Assembly (NCBI RefSeq): GCF_024448695.1
Contig: NZ_JAMOHY010000010.1
Span: 47,508-111,507, forward strand
DNA: 64,000 bases
Source of the DNA: Stutzerimonas stutzeri
Lineage (GTDB): Bacteria > Pseudomonadota > Gammaproteobacteria > Pseudomonadales > Pseudomonadaceae
Reading direction: 5' to 3'
The translations under genes were made by a program, and so were the position numbers. Position 1 is the stretch's first letter. Each line of letters opens with the position of its first letter. Below, in pieces: positions 10,375-19,744 of this stretch. The notes beneath the pieces were generated by a model, which was not told the origin of the DNA, did not search any database, and was given only the letters and a program-made list of their open reading frames with translations.

Positions 10375-11070
10375 ATGTTCACCCTCATCCACCTGGACAC
10401 ACCACCACCGGAATCGATGAAAAGCCAGGTGCTGCAGATGGTGGTGGACTATCTCAGCGATATCAGCCCGGTTTCGCTCACGCCCTGCAATCCGCTTTAT
10501 CCGCTTTATCAGTACGTGGTGGGTTTCGAGGTGCATCGCTATCTGGACAGCATGGACGGCGCGCAGGCGGGCAAGCCCGAACTACTCATGGCTCTGGATG
10601 GCGACGACCCGGCCTGCCTGCTCGGTTTTGCGCTGTACCTGCCCTATATCGATGACGCTGAAGCCTGCTCGCTGGTTTATCTGGCGGTACAGGCCAGCCA
10701 TCGCCGGCAGGGCATTGGTCGGGCCATGGTCGAGAAGATGGTGTCCCGCCACCCCCATGCGGAGGTTGCGTGCGTGGCCGGCAAGGTGCCGTATTTCGAA
10801 GCCTTAGGTTTTCTGCCTCTGGCCGCCCGCGGCCCGCAGGTGGTGATGAATACCCGGAGCCAGGCTTCAAACGGCCTGTTAGCGGTGCAGGATCTGGAGC
10901 CTATCTTCCATTCTGAAGAAGTCCGCCAGATTCACAGCTATCTCGTGAAACAGCAGGGTGAAAAAGCCATGAGCGATGCGGAGAAAGAGCGCGACCGCTT
11001 GCTTGACCAACTGGCTCAACAGGCACTTCACCTGGCTGAGACTTACACTGCAGCCAAGCGCTTGCATTAA
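10375..11070 (+). CDS. GNAT-family N-acetyltransferase
   Basis: Predicted acetyl-CoA-dependent acetyltransferase of 231 residues; the substrate cannot be told from sequence. The start MFTLIHLDTPPPESM was chosen over an in-frame upstream one that overlaps the gltA terminator. The acetyl-CoA-binding motif is SHRRQGIGRAMVEKMV (R/QxxGxG/A), in the order strand-loop-helix typical of GNAT. A C-terminal helical tail of about 45 residues, rich in Glu, Lys and Gln, follows the catalytic domain. It stands alone between gltA and a reductase gene. Confidence 0.8.
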   Translation: MFTLIHLDTPPPESMKSQVLQMVVDYLSDISPVSLTPCNPLYPLYQYVVGFEVHRYLDSMDGAQAGKPELLMALDGDDPACLLGFALYLPYIDDAEACSLVYLAVQASHRRQGIGRAMVEKMVSRHPHAEVACVAGKVPYFEALGFLPLAARGPQVVMNTRSQASNGLLAVQDLEPIFHSEEVRQIHSYLVKQQGEKAMSDAEKERDRLLDQLAQQALHLAETYTAAKRLH

Positions 11071-11280
11071 TTGCTCTGAGCGCTTGCGACTGCCAAAGCA
11101 TCCACAGCTGAGTTTGTTTGAGTCGCCAAGCCCCGCGGATCATACCTTCACGCAAACAAATAACGCGTTCCCAGACGTCCCGTGGTGTTTTTCAGTTCGT
11201 CGTTACCCCCGCCGTTGTCGACTTGGATCGGCTTTTCGAGTGGGTAAGGTGTAGCCTGTTTCGTTTTGTGGGGTCTGAAT

Positions 11281-12342
11281 ATGACAAATCAAGCACTGGT
11301 GGTCGGCGCGAGTGGCATCGTCGGTAGCGCAATATCGCGCCTGCTGACCAAAGAGGGCTGGGCCGTCGCCGGGCTGGCACGCCGGCCAAATGCCGAAGCA
11401 GGCATCACGCCGATCAGCGCGGACCTGCTGGACCCACAGGCCCTGGCCGCAGCGTTGAGCAACGTGTCGCCCACGCACATCTTCCTCAGCACCTGGGCCC
11501 GTCAGGCCACGGAGGCGGAGAATATTCGCGTCAACGCGCAGATGGTGCGCAATGTACTCGAAGCTGTCCGCCCGGCAGGCTCGGTTCGCCACGTAGCGCT
11601 GGTCACCGGCCTCAAGCATTACCTCGGCCCATTCGAAGCCTACGGCAAGGGTTCGCTGCCGCAGACGCCGTTTCGTGAGGAACAGGGGCGGCTGGATGTG
11701 GAGAACTTCTACTACGCCCAGGAAGACGAGGTGTTCGCAGCAGCAGACCGCGACGGCTTCAGTTGGAGTGTCCACCGCCCCCATACCGTCACAGGCGTCG
11801 CCGTAGGAAACGCGATGAATATGGCGACCACGCTGGCCGTCTACGCTTCCGTCTGCCGGTTTACCGGCCGGCCATTCCGCTTCCCGGGCTCAGACGTGCA
11901 GTGGAACAGCCTGACCGACATGACCGATGCGAATCAGCTGGCCAGGCATTTACGCTGGGCCTCGATCACGCCGGCGGCGGCCAACCAGGCCTTCAATATC
12001 GTCAACGGAGATGTGTTCCGCTGGAAATGGATGTGGGCGCGCATTGCCGAATGGTTCGGCATCGAAGCCGCACCGTTCGATGGCCAGCCCGCCCCGCTTG
12101 AACAGCATATGGCAGGTGATGCCGAGGTCTGGGCAGAGATGGCCAAGCAGTTCGACCTGGCTGAAGCGTCCATCGGCAAGCTCATCTCGCCGTGGCATAC
12201 CGATGCGGACCTGGGCCGGCCCATCGAGGTCGTGACGGACATGTCGAAAAGCCGAAAGCTCGGATTCCTGGACTACCAGGCCAGTGATGAGGCGTTCTTC
12301 AACGTGTTCTCGACGCTGCGTGCCAGCAAGCTCATCCCCTGA
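11281..12342 (+). CDS. PRISE-type short-chain reductase (progesterone 5-beta-reductase-like)
   Basis: NAD(P)H-dependent reductase of the extended SDR class, 353 residues. The nucleotide-binding motif is GASGIVGSAI. The PRISE catalytic pair fits well: K112 in GLKHY and Y144 in NFYYAQED, 32 residues apart as in plant progesterone 5-beta-reductase and iridoid synthase. The ATG is preceded by GGGG; an upstream TTG five codons earlier is less likely. Bacterial members reduce activated C=C bonds of enones, but the natural substrate is unknown. It appears monocistronic. Confidence 0.8.
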   Translation: MTNQALVVGASGIVGSAISRLLTKEGWAVAGLARRPNAEAGITPISADLLDPQALAAALSNVSPTHIFLSTWARQATEAENIRVNAQMVRNVLEAVRPAGSVRHVALVTGLKHYLGPFEAYGKGSLPQTPFREEQGRLDVENFYYAQEDEVFAAADRDGFSWSVHRPHTVTGVAVGNAMNMATTLAVYASVCRFTGRPFRFPGSDVQWNSLTDMTDANQLARHLRWASITPAAANQAFNIVNGDVFRWKWMWARIAEWFGIEAAPFDGQPAPLEQHMAGDAEVWAEMAKQFDLAEASIGKLISPWHTDADLGRPIEVVTDMSKSRKLGFLDYQASDEAFFNVFSTLRASKLIP

Positions 12343-12407
12343 TCAGAGCCCACCGACGACAGAGGCTGTCCCGTATACTCGCGCGTTTTCCGCGTGAGTC
12401 TTCACTT

Positions 12408-12875
12408 GTGAGCAACAAACGATACGCCTGCATCGGCCTGAGCAACCCGAAATCTCCCGCCAACGTAGGTGCGATCATGCGTGCGGCAGGCTGCTATGGC
12501 GCCGCGTCGGTGTTCTACACCGGCACCCGCTATGACCGCGCCAAGGACTTCATCACCGATACCAAGAAGGTCCACCAGGGCATTCCGCTGATCAATATCG
12601 ACGATCTGCGCAAGATCCTGCCGCTCGGCTGCGTGCCGGTGGCGGTGGAGTTGGTCGACGGTGCGCGCGCCTTGCCTGAGTACACCCATCCAGATCGTGC
12701 GCTGTACATTTTCGGCGCAGAGGACGGCTCGCTCAGCAAGGAAATCCGCGACTGGTGCGAAGATGTCGTCTACATCCCCACCAATGGCTGCATGAACCTT
12801 GCTGCAACAGTGAATGTGGTGCTTTACGACCGTCTGGCCAAGGGCAACAACACCCGCTCCGGCCCACTGTTCTGA
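12408..12875 (+). CDS. SpoU/TrmH-family RNA 2'-O-methyltransferase
   Basis: SAM-dependent ribose methyltransferase with a trefoil knot, 155 residues and no extra RNA-binding domain. Motif 1 is NPKSPANVGAIMRAAGCYGA, with the catalytic-type arginine. Motif 2 is IFGAEDGSLS and motif 3 is IPTNGCMNLAATVNVVLYDR. The start is a GTG at 12408. The length is close to TrmL but the motifs differ from it, so the RNA target is uncertain. TATACT at about 12373 could be its -10 box, without a good -35. Confidence 0.85.
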   Translation: MSNKRYACIGLSNPKSPANVGAIMRAAGCYGAASVFYTGTRYDRAKDFITDTKKVHQGIPLINIDDLRKILPLGCVPVAVELVDGARALPEYTHPDRALYIFGAEDGSLSKEIRDWCEDVVYIPTNGCMNLAATVNVVLYDRLAKGNNTRSGPLF

Positions 12876-13146
12876 ATGTATGCCGTCCATACCCCTGCAA
12901 CTAATTCCTCACCACTCTTCGGCGAGGTGGTGCGGCCAGTGGGCATGGCATTTGGCGTGAACGTCCTGCCCGAGATATCACGATAAAAGTGGTCGGATAG
13001 TAAAGAAACGTCCTGACAGCTTATGGATGATCGCCGACATATCCCCACTAATAGTCCTGATATTTACGAAAAACTGCACTCTTTCGTTTGCTGGGTATTA
13101 GAAAAGCTTGATAGGGTCCGAACCGCTTTTTACCCAGGAGACAACA

Positions 13147-14463
13147 ATGAAAACACCGTGGTTGAAGACCGTTATCGCAGTTGCAGCAGGCGCCCTATCC
13201 ACTCAGGCCCTGGCTGCAGGTTTCGCCCTCAACGAACAAAGCATCAGCGGTATGGGTACCTCTTTCGCTGGTCGCTCTTCTTCTGCCGAAGACGCTACCA
13301 CCCTGTTCGGCAACCCCGCCGGCATGGCTCGCCTCAAGCGTGAGGAAGTCAGTTTTGGTGCGGCAGCAATTCATGCGAAGACCGACATCAAGAATGCATC
13401 GGGCTCATTCAGTGCCGGAGGTGGCGCAATCACCGGCACGACAACAGGCAGCAACGATGGCGACATCGTGCCTTTTACCGCCGTCCCAATGGGTTACTAC
13501 GTCAAACCAATCGACGACAAATGGGCAGTCGGCGTGGGCTTCTATGTGCCGTTCGGCTTGGCGACCGACTACGAAAGTGGTTACCAGGGCCGTTATTTCG
13601 GTGATTACAGTGAAGTAGTCGTTGTCACTGTGCAGCCCACCGTCAGCTATCGCTTCAATGACAAGCTTTCCATCGGTTTCGGCCCGACCATCAACCATAT
13701 CGAAGGGGAGCTGCAAAGCGCATCGCCGGGAGGAGCTGGCGGCTCCGTGGGAGATGGGCGCGTCAAAGTCACCGGGGATGATACGGCGCTGGGCTTCAAC
13801 GCCGGCTTGCTCTATGAATTTACTCCGCATACCCGAGCCGGCATCACCTACCACTCGAAGGTGAAGTACAAGCTTGAAGGCGATACCAAGCTATCGGGTG
13901 CAGGGTTCGATCAATACGCGGCCTCCGGCAAATACGACGCCTCGCTTGATCTTGACACTCCCGAGTCCATCGACGTATCGGTCACCCACGAACTGAACAA
14001 CCAGTGGACCCTATACGCCGGCGCGATGTGGACGCGCTGGAGTCGGTTCGAGGCGATCATTATCGAGAACGAAGGGATACCACTGGGCCTGCAAGGCAAC
14101 CTGGCGCCCATCATCGAAGATCAGGACTGGCATGACACCTGGTCTTATGCAATCGGTACGGCCTACAAGGTCAACAAGCAGTGGACGCTTCGTGGCGGTC
14201 TGGCCTTTGACCAAAGCCCGACCAACAACACCCATCGCTCGCCGCGCATCCCCAGCGGGGACCGCACGGCAGTTAGCTTGGGTCTGGCCTGGAACCCGAC
14301 CGACGACGTAACCCTTGACCTGGCCTACAGCTACTTGTGGGAAGAAAGCGTTACGGTCAATCGGGACAAGTCATTTGCAGGCGGTCTACTGGAGCAAGAC
14401 TACAGTGCCACCTACGAAAACAGCGCCCACGGCTTCGGCGCTGCCCTGAGCTACCGCTTCTAA
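13147..14463 (+). CDS. fadL: FadL/OmpP1/TodX-family outer membrane transporter
   Basis: Outer membrane beta-barrel for uptake of long-chain fatty acids or other hydrophobic compounds. 438 residues. The signal peptide MKTPWLKTVIAVAAGALS ends at ALA-A. The mature N terminus GFALNEQSISGMG begins the hatch domain, and DATTLFGNPAGMARL carries the family NPA motif. The chain ends in aromatic FGAALSYRF, the usual barrel sorting signal. AGGAG lies six bases before the ATG. Pseudomonads have several FadL paralogues, so the ligand is unknown. Confidence 0.9.
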   Translation: MKTPWLKTVIAVAAGALSTQALAAGFALNEQSISGMGTSFAGRSSSAEDATTLFGNPAGMARLKREEVSFGAAAIHAKTDIKNASGSFSAGGGAITGTTTGSNDGDIVPFTAVPMGYYVKPIDDKWAVGVGFYVPFGLATDYESGYQGRYFGDYSEVVVVTVQPTVSYRFNDKLSIGFGPTINHIEGELQSASPGGAGGSVGDGRVKVTGDDTALGFNAGLLYEFTPHTRAGITYHSKVKYKLEGDTKLSGAGFDQYAASGKYDASLDLDTPESIDVSVTHELNNQWTLYAGAMWTRWSRFEAIIIENEGIPLGLQGNLAPIIEDQDWHDTWSYAIGTAYKVNKQWTLRGGLAFDQSPTNNTHRSPRIPSGDRTAVSLGLAWNPTDDVTLDLAYSYLWEESVTVNRDKSFAGGLLEQDYSATYENSAHGFGAALSYRF

Positions 14464-14465
14464 GC

Positions 14466-14494
14466 AAAAACGCCCCGGTCTTGCACCGGGGCGT
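14466..14494. terminator. Shared terminator of fadL and the peroxidase gene
   Basis: Ten-bp perfect stem ACGCCCCGGT / ACCGGGGCGT (14470-14479 and 14485-14494) with a five-base loop between two convergent genes. The minus strand continues into TTTTTGC, a good tail for the glutathione peroxidase transcript. The plus strand tail (CCTTCT) is weaker. Confidence 0.85.
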
Positions 14495-14504
14495 CCTTCT
14501 ATCC

Positions 14505-15053
14505 CTACCTGGCCAATGCCTTTTCCACTGCCGCGATCAGCTTCGGATCATCCGGCTTGATCTTGCTGGAAAAGTAATCGACCACCTGCCCGTTGCGATC
14601 AACTACGTACTTGTAGAAATTCCAGCGCGGCGCTCCTCCGGCCTGCTTGGCCAGCTCCTTGAACAGCGCTATCGCATCGCTTCCCCGGACCGGCTGCGTC
14701 TGCGCCATGGGGAAGGTCACGCCGTAATTCACGTAGCAGACCTCAGCCGTTTCGGCAGCGTCATCGGACTCCTGAAAGAAGTCGTCGGACGGCACGCCAA
14801 TCACCACCAGTCCCTCATCCTTGTAGCGCTGGTAGAGCGCTTCCAGTCCCTCGAACTGCGGTGCGAAACCACAGAAACTCGCGGTATTGACCACAACCAG
14901 TGCCTGCCCCTGATACGCCTGGCAAAGATCGATGGTTTCCTTGGAGCGAAGTTTCGGCAACTCATGCTGCAGCAGTGCCGGGCATGAGTCCGCCAGCGCC
15001 GGGCCGGACAGCAGCACCAAGGCCAGTGAGGTAGCGAGCAGGTGATTCTTCAT
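14505..15053 (-). CDS. Periplasmic glutathione peroxidase-like protein (cysteine type)
   Basis: Thiol peroxidase of the GPx fold, 182 residues. The signal peptide [21 protein letters not shown] is predicted to be cleaved before DSCP, so it acts in the periplasm. The peroxidatic residue is C61 in [11 protein letters not shown] (cysteine, not selenocysteine), with the family WNFYKY motif and a conserved Gln context. Two extra cysteines (C24, C44) in the mature N terminus may form a disulfide. The true reductant is probably not glutathione. A CGGAG ribosome-binding site supports this start. Confidence 0.85.
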   Translation of the reverse strand: MKNHLLATSLALVLLSGPALADSCPALLQHELPKLRSKETIDLCQAYQGQALVVVNTASFCGFAPQFEGLEALYQRYKDEGLVVIGVPSDDFFQESDDAAETAEVCYVNYGVTFPMAQTQPVRGSDAIALFKELAKQAGGAPRWNFYKYVVDRNGQVVDYFSSKIKPDDPKLIAAVEKALAR

Positions 15054-15141
15054 GGCAACCACTCCGAGCAAGATCGTGTTAACGCTACTCCCGGGATGGC
15101 TGACTCACAACATCTTCCAGCAAAACCGGGACTGCATTCGT

Positions 15142-15660
15142 TCAGACAGGCTCTTTAAGCACCATCGGCAAGCCCGCCACGACGAAGGACACACGTTGAC
15201 AACGCTCGGCCAGCGCCTGGTGCAACCAGCCAGCCTCATCCACATAGCGTCGACTCAAGTCCCCCAGTGGCACGATACCCAATCCGGTTTCATTACTTAC
15301 CAACAGCACACGCCCCGGCAGTGTCGCCAGGCAGTCGAGCAAGGCATCCCGCTCTTCGATCAGCCGCGCCGGATCATCCAGCATCAGCAGATTGGTCAAC
15401 CACAGCGTCAGACAATCGACCAGGGTGCAGCGACCCTGACGGGCGTTTTCGCGCAGCACCCGCGCCAGCGCCAGAGGCTCTTCCACCAGCGCCCAATCGA
15501 CGGGCCGCCGAGCACGGTGGTGGGCGATGCGTTCGGTCATTTCCCCATCCAGCGGCTGGCTGGTGGCGATATAGGTCACGGGCAATCCGCTTTCCAGTGC
15601 GAGGCGTTCGGCCAGGCGGCTCTTGCCTGAGCGCGCGCCGCCAAGAATCAGTTCGAGCAT
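15142..15660 (-). CDS. cobP: Adenosylcobinamide kinase / adenosylcobinamide-phosphate guanylyltransferase
   Basis: Bifunctional enzyme that phosphorylates adenosylcobinamide and then adds GMP to give AdoCbi-GDP. 172 residues. The Walker A motif is GGARSGKSRLAE at the N terminus. The guanylylated histidine is likely in IAHHRARRP, and VDCLTLWLTNLL is family-typical. It is the last gene of the cobalamin cluster here. The usual following genes (cobT, phosphatase, cobS) are absent; a peroxidase gene lies 88 bases on. Confidence 0.95.
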   Translation of the reverse strand: MLELILGGARSGKSRLAERLALESGLPVTYIATSQPLDGEMTERIAHHRARRPVDWALVEEPLALARVLRENARQGRCTLVDCLTLWLTNLLMLDDPARLIEERDALLDCLATLPGRVLLVSNETGLGIVPLGDLSRRYVDEAGWLHQALAERCQRVSFVVAGLPMVLKEPV

Positions 15661-15688
15661 GTCATTTTCTCAAGTCTCGGCGAATTTC

Positions 15689-15714
15689 GTAGGAGCGAGC
15701 CATGCTCGCGAACC
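15689..15714. repeat. REP-like element between cobQ and cobP
   Basis: GTAGGAGCGAGCCATGCTCG followed by CGAA is the common Pseudomonas REP core, with GCGAGC / GCTCGC arms. It occupies most of the 90-base gap between the cobQ stop and the cobP start. Confidence 0.7.
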
Positions 15715-15750
15715 CGCCGTCATCGCGGGAATGGCTTGGTGAGGGCCAGG

Positions 15751-17205
15751 CTAGACACCACACAATTCTCGCAACAGGCGGGTGTCCAGATGCGTCTCGA
15801 CCAGATCGGCGAGGCGTTCGATATCGCGCTCGCGCAGGGCGTGGTAGTCGACCACCTCGACGTCATCGAGTCCGGCCCAGCGCAACAGCGCCTTACAGGC
15901 GTCGGATGATTCGAACAGACCGTGCAGATATGTCCCCAGCACCTGTCCATCCTCGCTGACGGCGCCATCATGGCGACCATCGTCGAGACATACGGCGGCT
16001 CGCCCGAGCGCCGGCCCGTGACTGATCCCGGCATGAATCTCATAGCCGCTGACGAAGGCATCATCAATCGTCAAGCGGCCACGGACGTTGCGCAGCTGTT
16101 TCTCGCTTTCCAGTCGTGTGGACAACGCCAGCAGGTCAAACCCAGCGCTTTCGCCAGCGACACCTTCCAGTCCATGCGGGTCGCAGATGTGTTCACCGAG
16201 CATCTGCAGTCCGCCACAGATACCCAGCAGCTTGCCGCCATAACGCAGATGACGCTGGATCACCGCCTCCCAGCCTTGCTCGCGCAGCCAGGCAAGATCG
16301 GCACGAACGCTTTTCGAGCCAGGAAGAATGATCAGGTCGGCGGCAGGAACAGGTTGTCCGGGGCCGACGAAACGCAGATCGACCTGAGGGTGCAGGCGCA
16401 GCGGATCGAAATCGGTGTGGTTGCTGATACGCGGCAACACCGGCACCACCACTTTCAGCGTGCGTTCGCCCTTGGCTGACTGACGCACATCGATGGCATC
16501 CTCGGCTTCCAGATGAAAGTCCATCAGATACGGCAACACGCCCAGCACCGGCTTGCCGGTGCGCTGCTCCAGCCAATCCAGTCCCGGCTGCAACAGCGCA
16601 ATATCGCCACGAAAACGGTTGATCACAAAACCCCGCACCCGCGCCTGTTCCGACGTACTGAGCAGATCGAGCGTGCCGACCAGATGGGCGAAGACGCCGC
16701 CCTTGTCGATATCGGCGATCAGGATCACCGGGCAATCCACCGCCTCGGCGAAGCCCATGTTGGCGATGTCATTGGCGCGCAGGTTGATTTCGGCGGGCGA
16801 GCCGGCACCCTCGACCATCACCACGGAATACGCCGTGCTCAGGCGCCGATGGGACTCCAGTACCGCCTGCATGGCCACGCGCTTGTAGTCGTGATAGGCG
16901 GCGGCGTCCATCTGGGTGACCGCCCGCCCGTGGATGATCACCTGCGCACCGATATCGCTGTTGGGCTTGAGCAGCACGGGGTTCATATCGGTGTGGGGCG
17001 CCAGCCCTGCTGCCTGGGCCTGCACCGCCTGCGCCCGTCCGATCTCGCGGCCGTCGGGGGTGACCGCGCTGTTGAGCGCCATGTTCTGTGGCTTGAAGGG
17101 CGCCACAGTAACGTTCTGGCGTGCCAGCCAGCGGCACAGTGCGGTCACCAGCGTGCTCTTGCCCGCATCGGAGGTGGTGCCCTGAACCATCAAGGTGTTA
17201 CTCAT
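15751..17205 (-). CDS. cobQ: Cobyric acid synthase
   Basis: ATP- and glutamine-dependent amidation of adenosylcobyrinic acid a,c-diamide at carboxyls b, d, e and g. 484 residues. The start [19 protein letters not shown] contains the P-loop-like motif. The glutamine amidotransferase domain follows, with the nucleophile in [12 protein letters not shown] and the histidine in GTYLHGLFE. The ATG lies inside the last bases of cobC (8-base overlap), so translation is coupled. An in-frame upstream start would run deep into cobC and was rejected. Confidence 0.97.
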   Translation of the reverse strand: MSNTLMVQGTTSDAGKSTLVTALCRWLARQNVTVAPFKPQNMALNSAVTPDGREIGRAQAVQAQAAGLAPHTDMNPVLLKPNSDIGAQVIIHGRAVTQMDAAAYHDYKRVAMQAVLESHRRLSTAYSVVMVEGAGSPAEINLRANDIANMGFAEAVDCPVILIADIDKGGVFAHLVGTLDLLSTSEQARVRGFVINRFRGDIALLQPGLDWLEQRTGKPVLGVLPYLMDFHLEAEDAIDVRQSAKGERTLKVVVPVLPRISNHTDFDPLRLHPQVDLRFVGPGQPVPAADLIILPGSKSVRADLAWLREQGWEAVIQRHLRYGGKLLGICGGLQMLGEHICDPHGLEGVAGESAGFDLLALSTRLESEKQLRNVRGRLTIDDAFVSGYEIHAGISHGPALGRAAVCLDDGRHDGAVSEDGQVLGTYLHGLFESSDACKALLRWAGLDDVEVVDYHALRERDIERLADLVETHLDTRLLRELCGV

Positions 17206-18193
17206 GAACCATTTCCCTGTAAAACCCCAGCGCGTCTGCCAGTCGGCTCCAGCCCCGCTCGTCTGCCGGCAGGCCAAAACGCAGGCTCGGCGGAGCGTGA
17301 AAACGGCGAACGAGAATGCCCAGGCCGGCGAAAAATTCGTACAACGGGTCGGCCTCTTCGCTCAAGACCCACTGGAACAGCGCGCAGCCACCGGCAGACT
17401 GCAAGCCATGTGCTGTCAGCAGATACGCCAGGCGCTTGCCATCGGCCAGAAGCTGCTCGCGCTGCCGGCGCTGCCCTTCGCGGTCAGCGAGCAAAGCCGT
17501 GCCGATGAACCGTGACGGCCCAGTGACAGGCCAAGGCCCCAAGGCATCACCCAGCGCACGCAACAGCTTCTCTTCAGTCAGTACGAAACCCAGCCGAGCG
17601 CCGGCCATGGCGAAAAACTTGCCGAACGAACGCAATACAATCAGCCCCGGTAAATGGCTATATAGCGCAAGGCTGTATTCAGGCGTGGGGTCGATAAAAG
17701 CTTCATCAACCACCAGCCAGCCACCCCGTTCCGCCAGCCGCGCATGCCAGTCGAGCAATTGCGCGGGCGGCAACAGGCGCCCGGTGGGGTTGTTCGGATT
17801 GACCACCACCAGCACGTCGAGATGGTCAAGCGCGCGCGGCACGCTACCTTCGATGAGCTCACTCAGGTGATGTCCCTCTCGTCGCCAGGCCTCGGCATGC
17901 TCGGCGTAACAGGGCGAGACGATGCCAACCCGACTTTGCTGACGTAGCCTCGGCAGCATCAGGATCGCCGCTTGAGAACCGGCAACCGGTAGCAGTGAAG
18001 AGACAGCGTAATACTCGCGGGCGACGGCCTCCAGCTCATCCTCAACTTCCGGCAGGCGGCTCCAGGCACTCTCCGGTATGGCCGGCAGGTCGAATCCATA
18101 AGGTGCGATACCGGTGGACAGGTCAAGCCAATCCGTCAACGGAATACCGAATTCATGCGCCGCCGCGCGCAACCGTCCGCCATGTTCAAGCAT
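17198..18193 (-). CDS. cobC: Threonine-phosphate decarboxylase
   Basis: PLP-dependent enzyme giving (R)-1-amino-2-propanol phosphate for the cobalamin nucleotide loop. 331 residues, class I/II aminotransferase fold. It shows the N-terminal [11 protein letters not shown], the substrate motif [13 protein letters not shown], the aspartate in [12 protein letters not shown], and the PLP lysine in [17 protein letters not shown]. It overlaps both cobD (upstream) and cobQ (downstream) by 8 bases, typical of a tight operon. Confidence 0.93.
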   Translation of the reverse strand: MLEHGGRLRAAAHEFGIPLTDWLDLSTGIAPYGFDLPAIPESAWSRLPEVEDELEAVAREYYAVSSLLPVAGSQAAILMLPRLRQQSRVGIVSPCYAEHAEAWRREGHHLSELIEGSVPRALDHLDVLVVVNPNNPTGRLLPPAQLLDWHARLAERGGWLVVDEAFIDPTPEYSLALYSHLPGLIVLRSFGKFFAMAGARLGFVLTEEKLLRALGDALGPWPVTGPSRFIGTALLADREGQRRQREQLLADGKRLAYLLTAHGLQSAGGCALFQWVLSEEADPLYEFFAGLGILVRRFHAPPSLRFGLPADERGWSRLADALGFYREMVHE

Positions 18194-19097
18194 GCAACCC
18201 GCTCCCCAGCAGCATCAGCAGCAACCAGAGACCCACTCCAGCCCAGACCAGATCCAGCGCCCGCTCGATATCACGTGCTTGTGGCGCTTCGCCCTCGCCC
18301 AGCGATGGCCGCTCGTGCCGCTCGCCGTGGTAGATCGCCGAGCCACCGAGTGTCACGCTCAGTGCCCCGGCACCGGCCGCCATCACCGGCCCCGCGTTGG
18401 GGCTATCCCAGAGTGGCGCCTGCAGGCGCCAGCAACGCCAGGCCTTGCGCGTCTGGCCGAGCACGGCGTACGTCAACGCCACCAGTCGGGCGGGGATGAA
18501 ATTGAGCACGTCATCAATACGCGCAGCGGCCCAACCGAAACGCTCGAAGCGCTCGTTACGATAGCCCCACATGGCATCCAGCGTATTGCTCAGGCGATAG
18601 AGCACCACACCCGGCGCGCCGGCAATCGCGAACCAGAACAGCGCGGCGAACACCGCATCGCTGCCGTTTTCCAGCGCCGACTCAGTGGCGGCGCGGGCGA
18701 CGCCCGCTTCGTCCATTCCGGAAGTATCGCGACTGACGATAAACCCGACACGCCGGCGCGCCTCGGGCAAATTTCCGCTACGCAAGGCGCTCACCACCGG
18801 CAGCAGATGCTCACCAAGGCTGCGCAGGCCCAGTGCGAAATACAGCAAGACGATCTCCACCAGCCAGCCAACGCCAGGCAACAGACTGAGCAGCCAGGCC
18901 GTCAATGTCAGCGGCAGCACGGTCAGGCACCAGGCCGTCACGCCGTGACTGCGCCAGCCACGCCCATCCGGGCCGTTGAAATGTCGCTCAAACCGATCCG
19001 CCAGCCGCCCGAAAGCCACCAGCGGATGGCCGCGTCGTAGTTCGCCCAGCCATGCATCCAGACCAACGCCGGCCAGGCAAGCCAGCGCCACGCTCAC
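18186..19097 (-). CDS. cobD: Adenosylcobinamide-phosphate synthase (CbiB/CobD)
   Basis: Membrane enzyme that attaches the aminopropanol moiety to adenosylcobyric acid. 303 residues with about five hydrophobic segments. Family motifs are [15 protein letters not shown] near the N terminus, [27 protein letters not shown] in outline (positions near 110-135), and [27 protein letters not shown] in outline. The start codon overlaps the bluB stop by four bases and the end overlaps cobC by eight. Confidence 0.95.
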   Translation of the reverse strand: MSVALACLAGVGLDAWLGELRRGHPLVAFGRLADRFERHFNGPDGRGWRSHGVTAWCLTVLPLTLTAWLLSLLPGVGWLVEIVLLYFALGLRSLGEHLLPVVSALRSGNLPEARRRVGFIVSRDTSGMDEAGVARAATESALENGSDAVFAALFWFAIAGAPGVVLYRLSNTLDAMWGYRNERFERFGWAAARIDDVLNFIPARLVALTYAVLGQTRKAWRCWRLQAPLWDSPNAGPVMAAGAGALSVTLGGSAIYHGERHERPSLGEGEAPQARDIERALDLVWAGVGLWLLLMLLGSGLHA

Positions 19098-19744
19098 TCG
19101 CGCTGCCCCCAGCGGTTGTTGAATAGCAACTCGTCCAACGGGCGCGGCTGGGTCCAGCCTTCCAGCACCAGCATCGGCGACGGATAGAACTCGACGACCG
19201 GACCGAGACAGATCACTGCAACTGGCGTGGCACCCGCTGGCATCTGCAACAGCTCAGCCAAGGCCGGGGGATCGAACAGCGACACCCAGCCCATTCCCAG
19301 CCCTTCGCCGCGCGCGGCCAGCCAGAGGTTCTGGATCGCACAGGCCGCCGAGGCGAGATCCATCTCCGGTAATGTGCGCCGACCGAATATGTGCGCTTCG
19401 CGGCCCTCCATCAGCGCCACCACCAGCAGTTCGGCGCAGTCCTGGATGCCTTCGACCTTCAACTGCATGAACTCGCTGCCGCGCTCGCCCAAGGCTTCGG
19501 CAGTCAGCAGGCGCTCCTGCTCGACCAGCCTGGCAATGGCCGTGCGCAGCTCTCTGCGAGTAATGCGGATAAAGCGCCACGGCTGCATCAGGCCAACGCT
19601 GGGTGCCTGGTGTGCGGCTTCCAACAAGCGTGCGAGCAGTTCGGGGGCCACTTCACCGCCGCTGAAATGGCGCATGTCGCGGCGTTCGGCAATGGCTCGG
19701 TAGATGCCGGCGCGTTGTTCGTCGGTAAAGGCGTGTTCGCTCAT
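19094..19744 (-). CDS. bluB: 5,6-dimethylbenzimidazole synthase BluB
   Basis: Nitroreductase-fold enzyme that breaks down reduced FMN with oxygen to make the lower ligand of B12. 216 residues from [15 protein letters not shown]. The flavin-binding motif [12 protein letters not shown], the segment [16 protein letters not shown] and the C-terminal GWVSLFDP are characteristic of BluB rather than general nitroreductases. Its presence implies aerobic de novo DMB synthesis. The ATG overlaps the cobB stop by four bases. Confidence 0.93.
   Translation of the reverse strand: MSEHAFTDEQRAGIYRAIAERRDMRHFSGGEVAPELLARLLEAAHQAPSVGLMQPWRFIRITRRELRTAIARLVEQERLLTAEALGERGSEFMQLKVEGIQDCAELLVVALMEGREAHIFGRRTLPEMDLASAACAIQNLWLAARGEGLGMGWVSLFDPPALAELLQMPAGATPVAVICLGPVVEFYPSPMLVLEGWTQPRPLDELLFNNRWGQRE

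Noticed and set aside
13023..13343. 106-codon frame overlapping the fadL start
   Set aside because: It covers the fadL promoter and signal peptide region in another frame and has no supporting signals.
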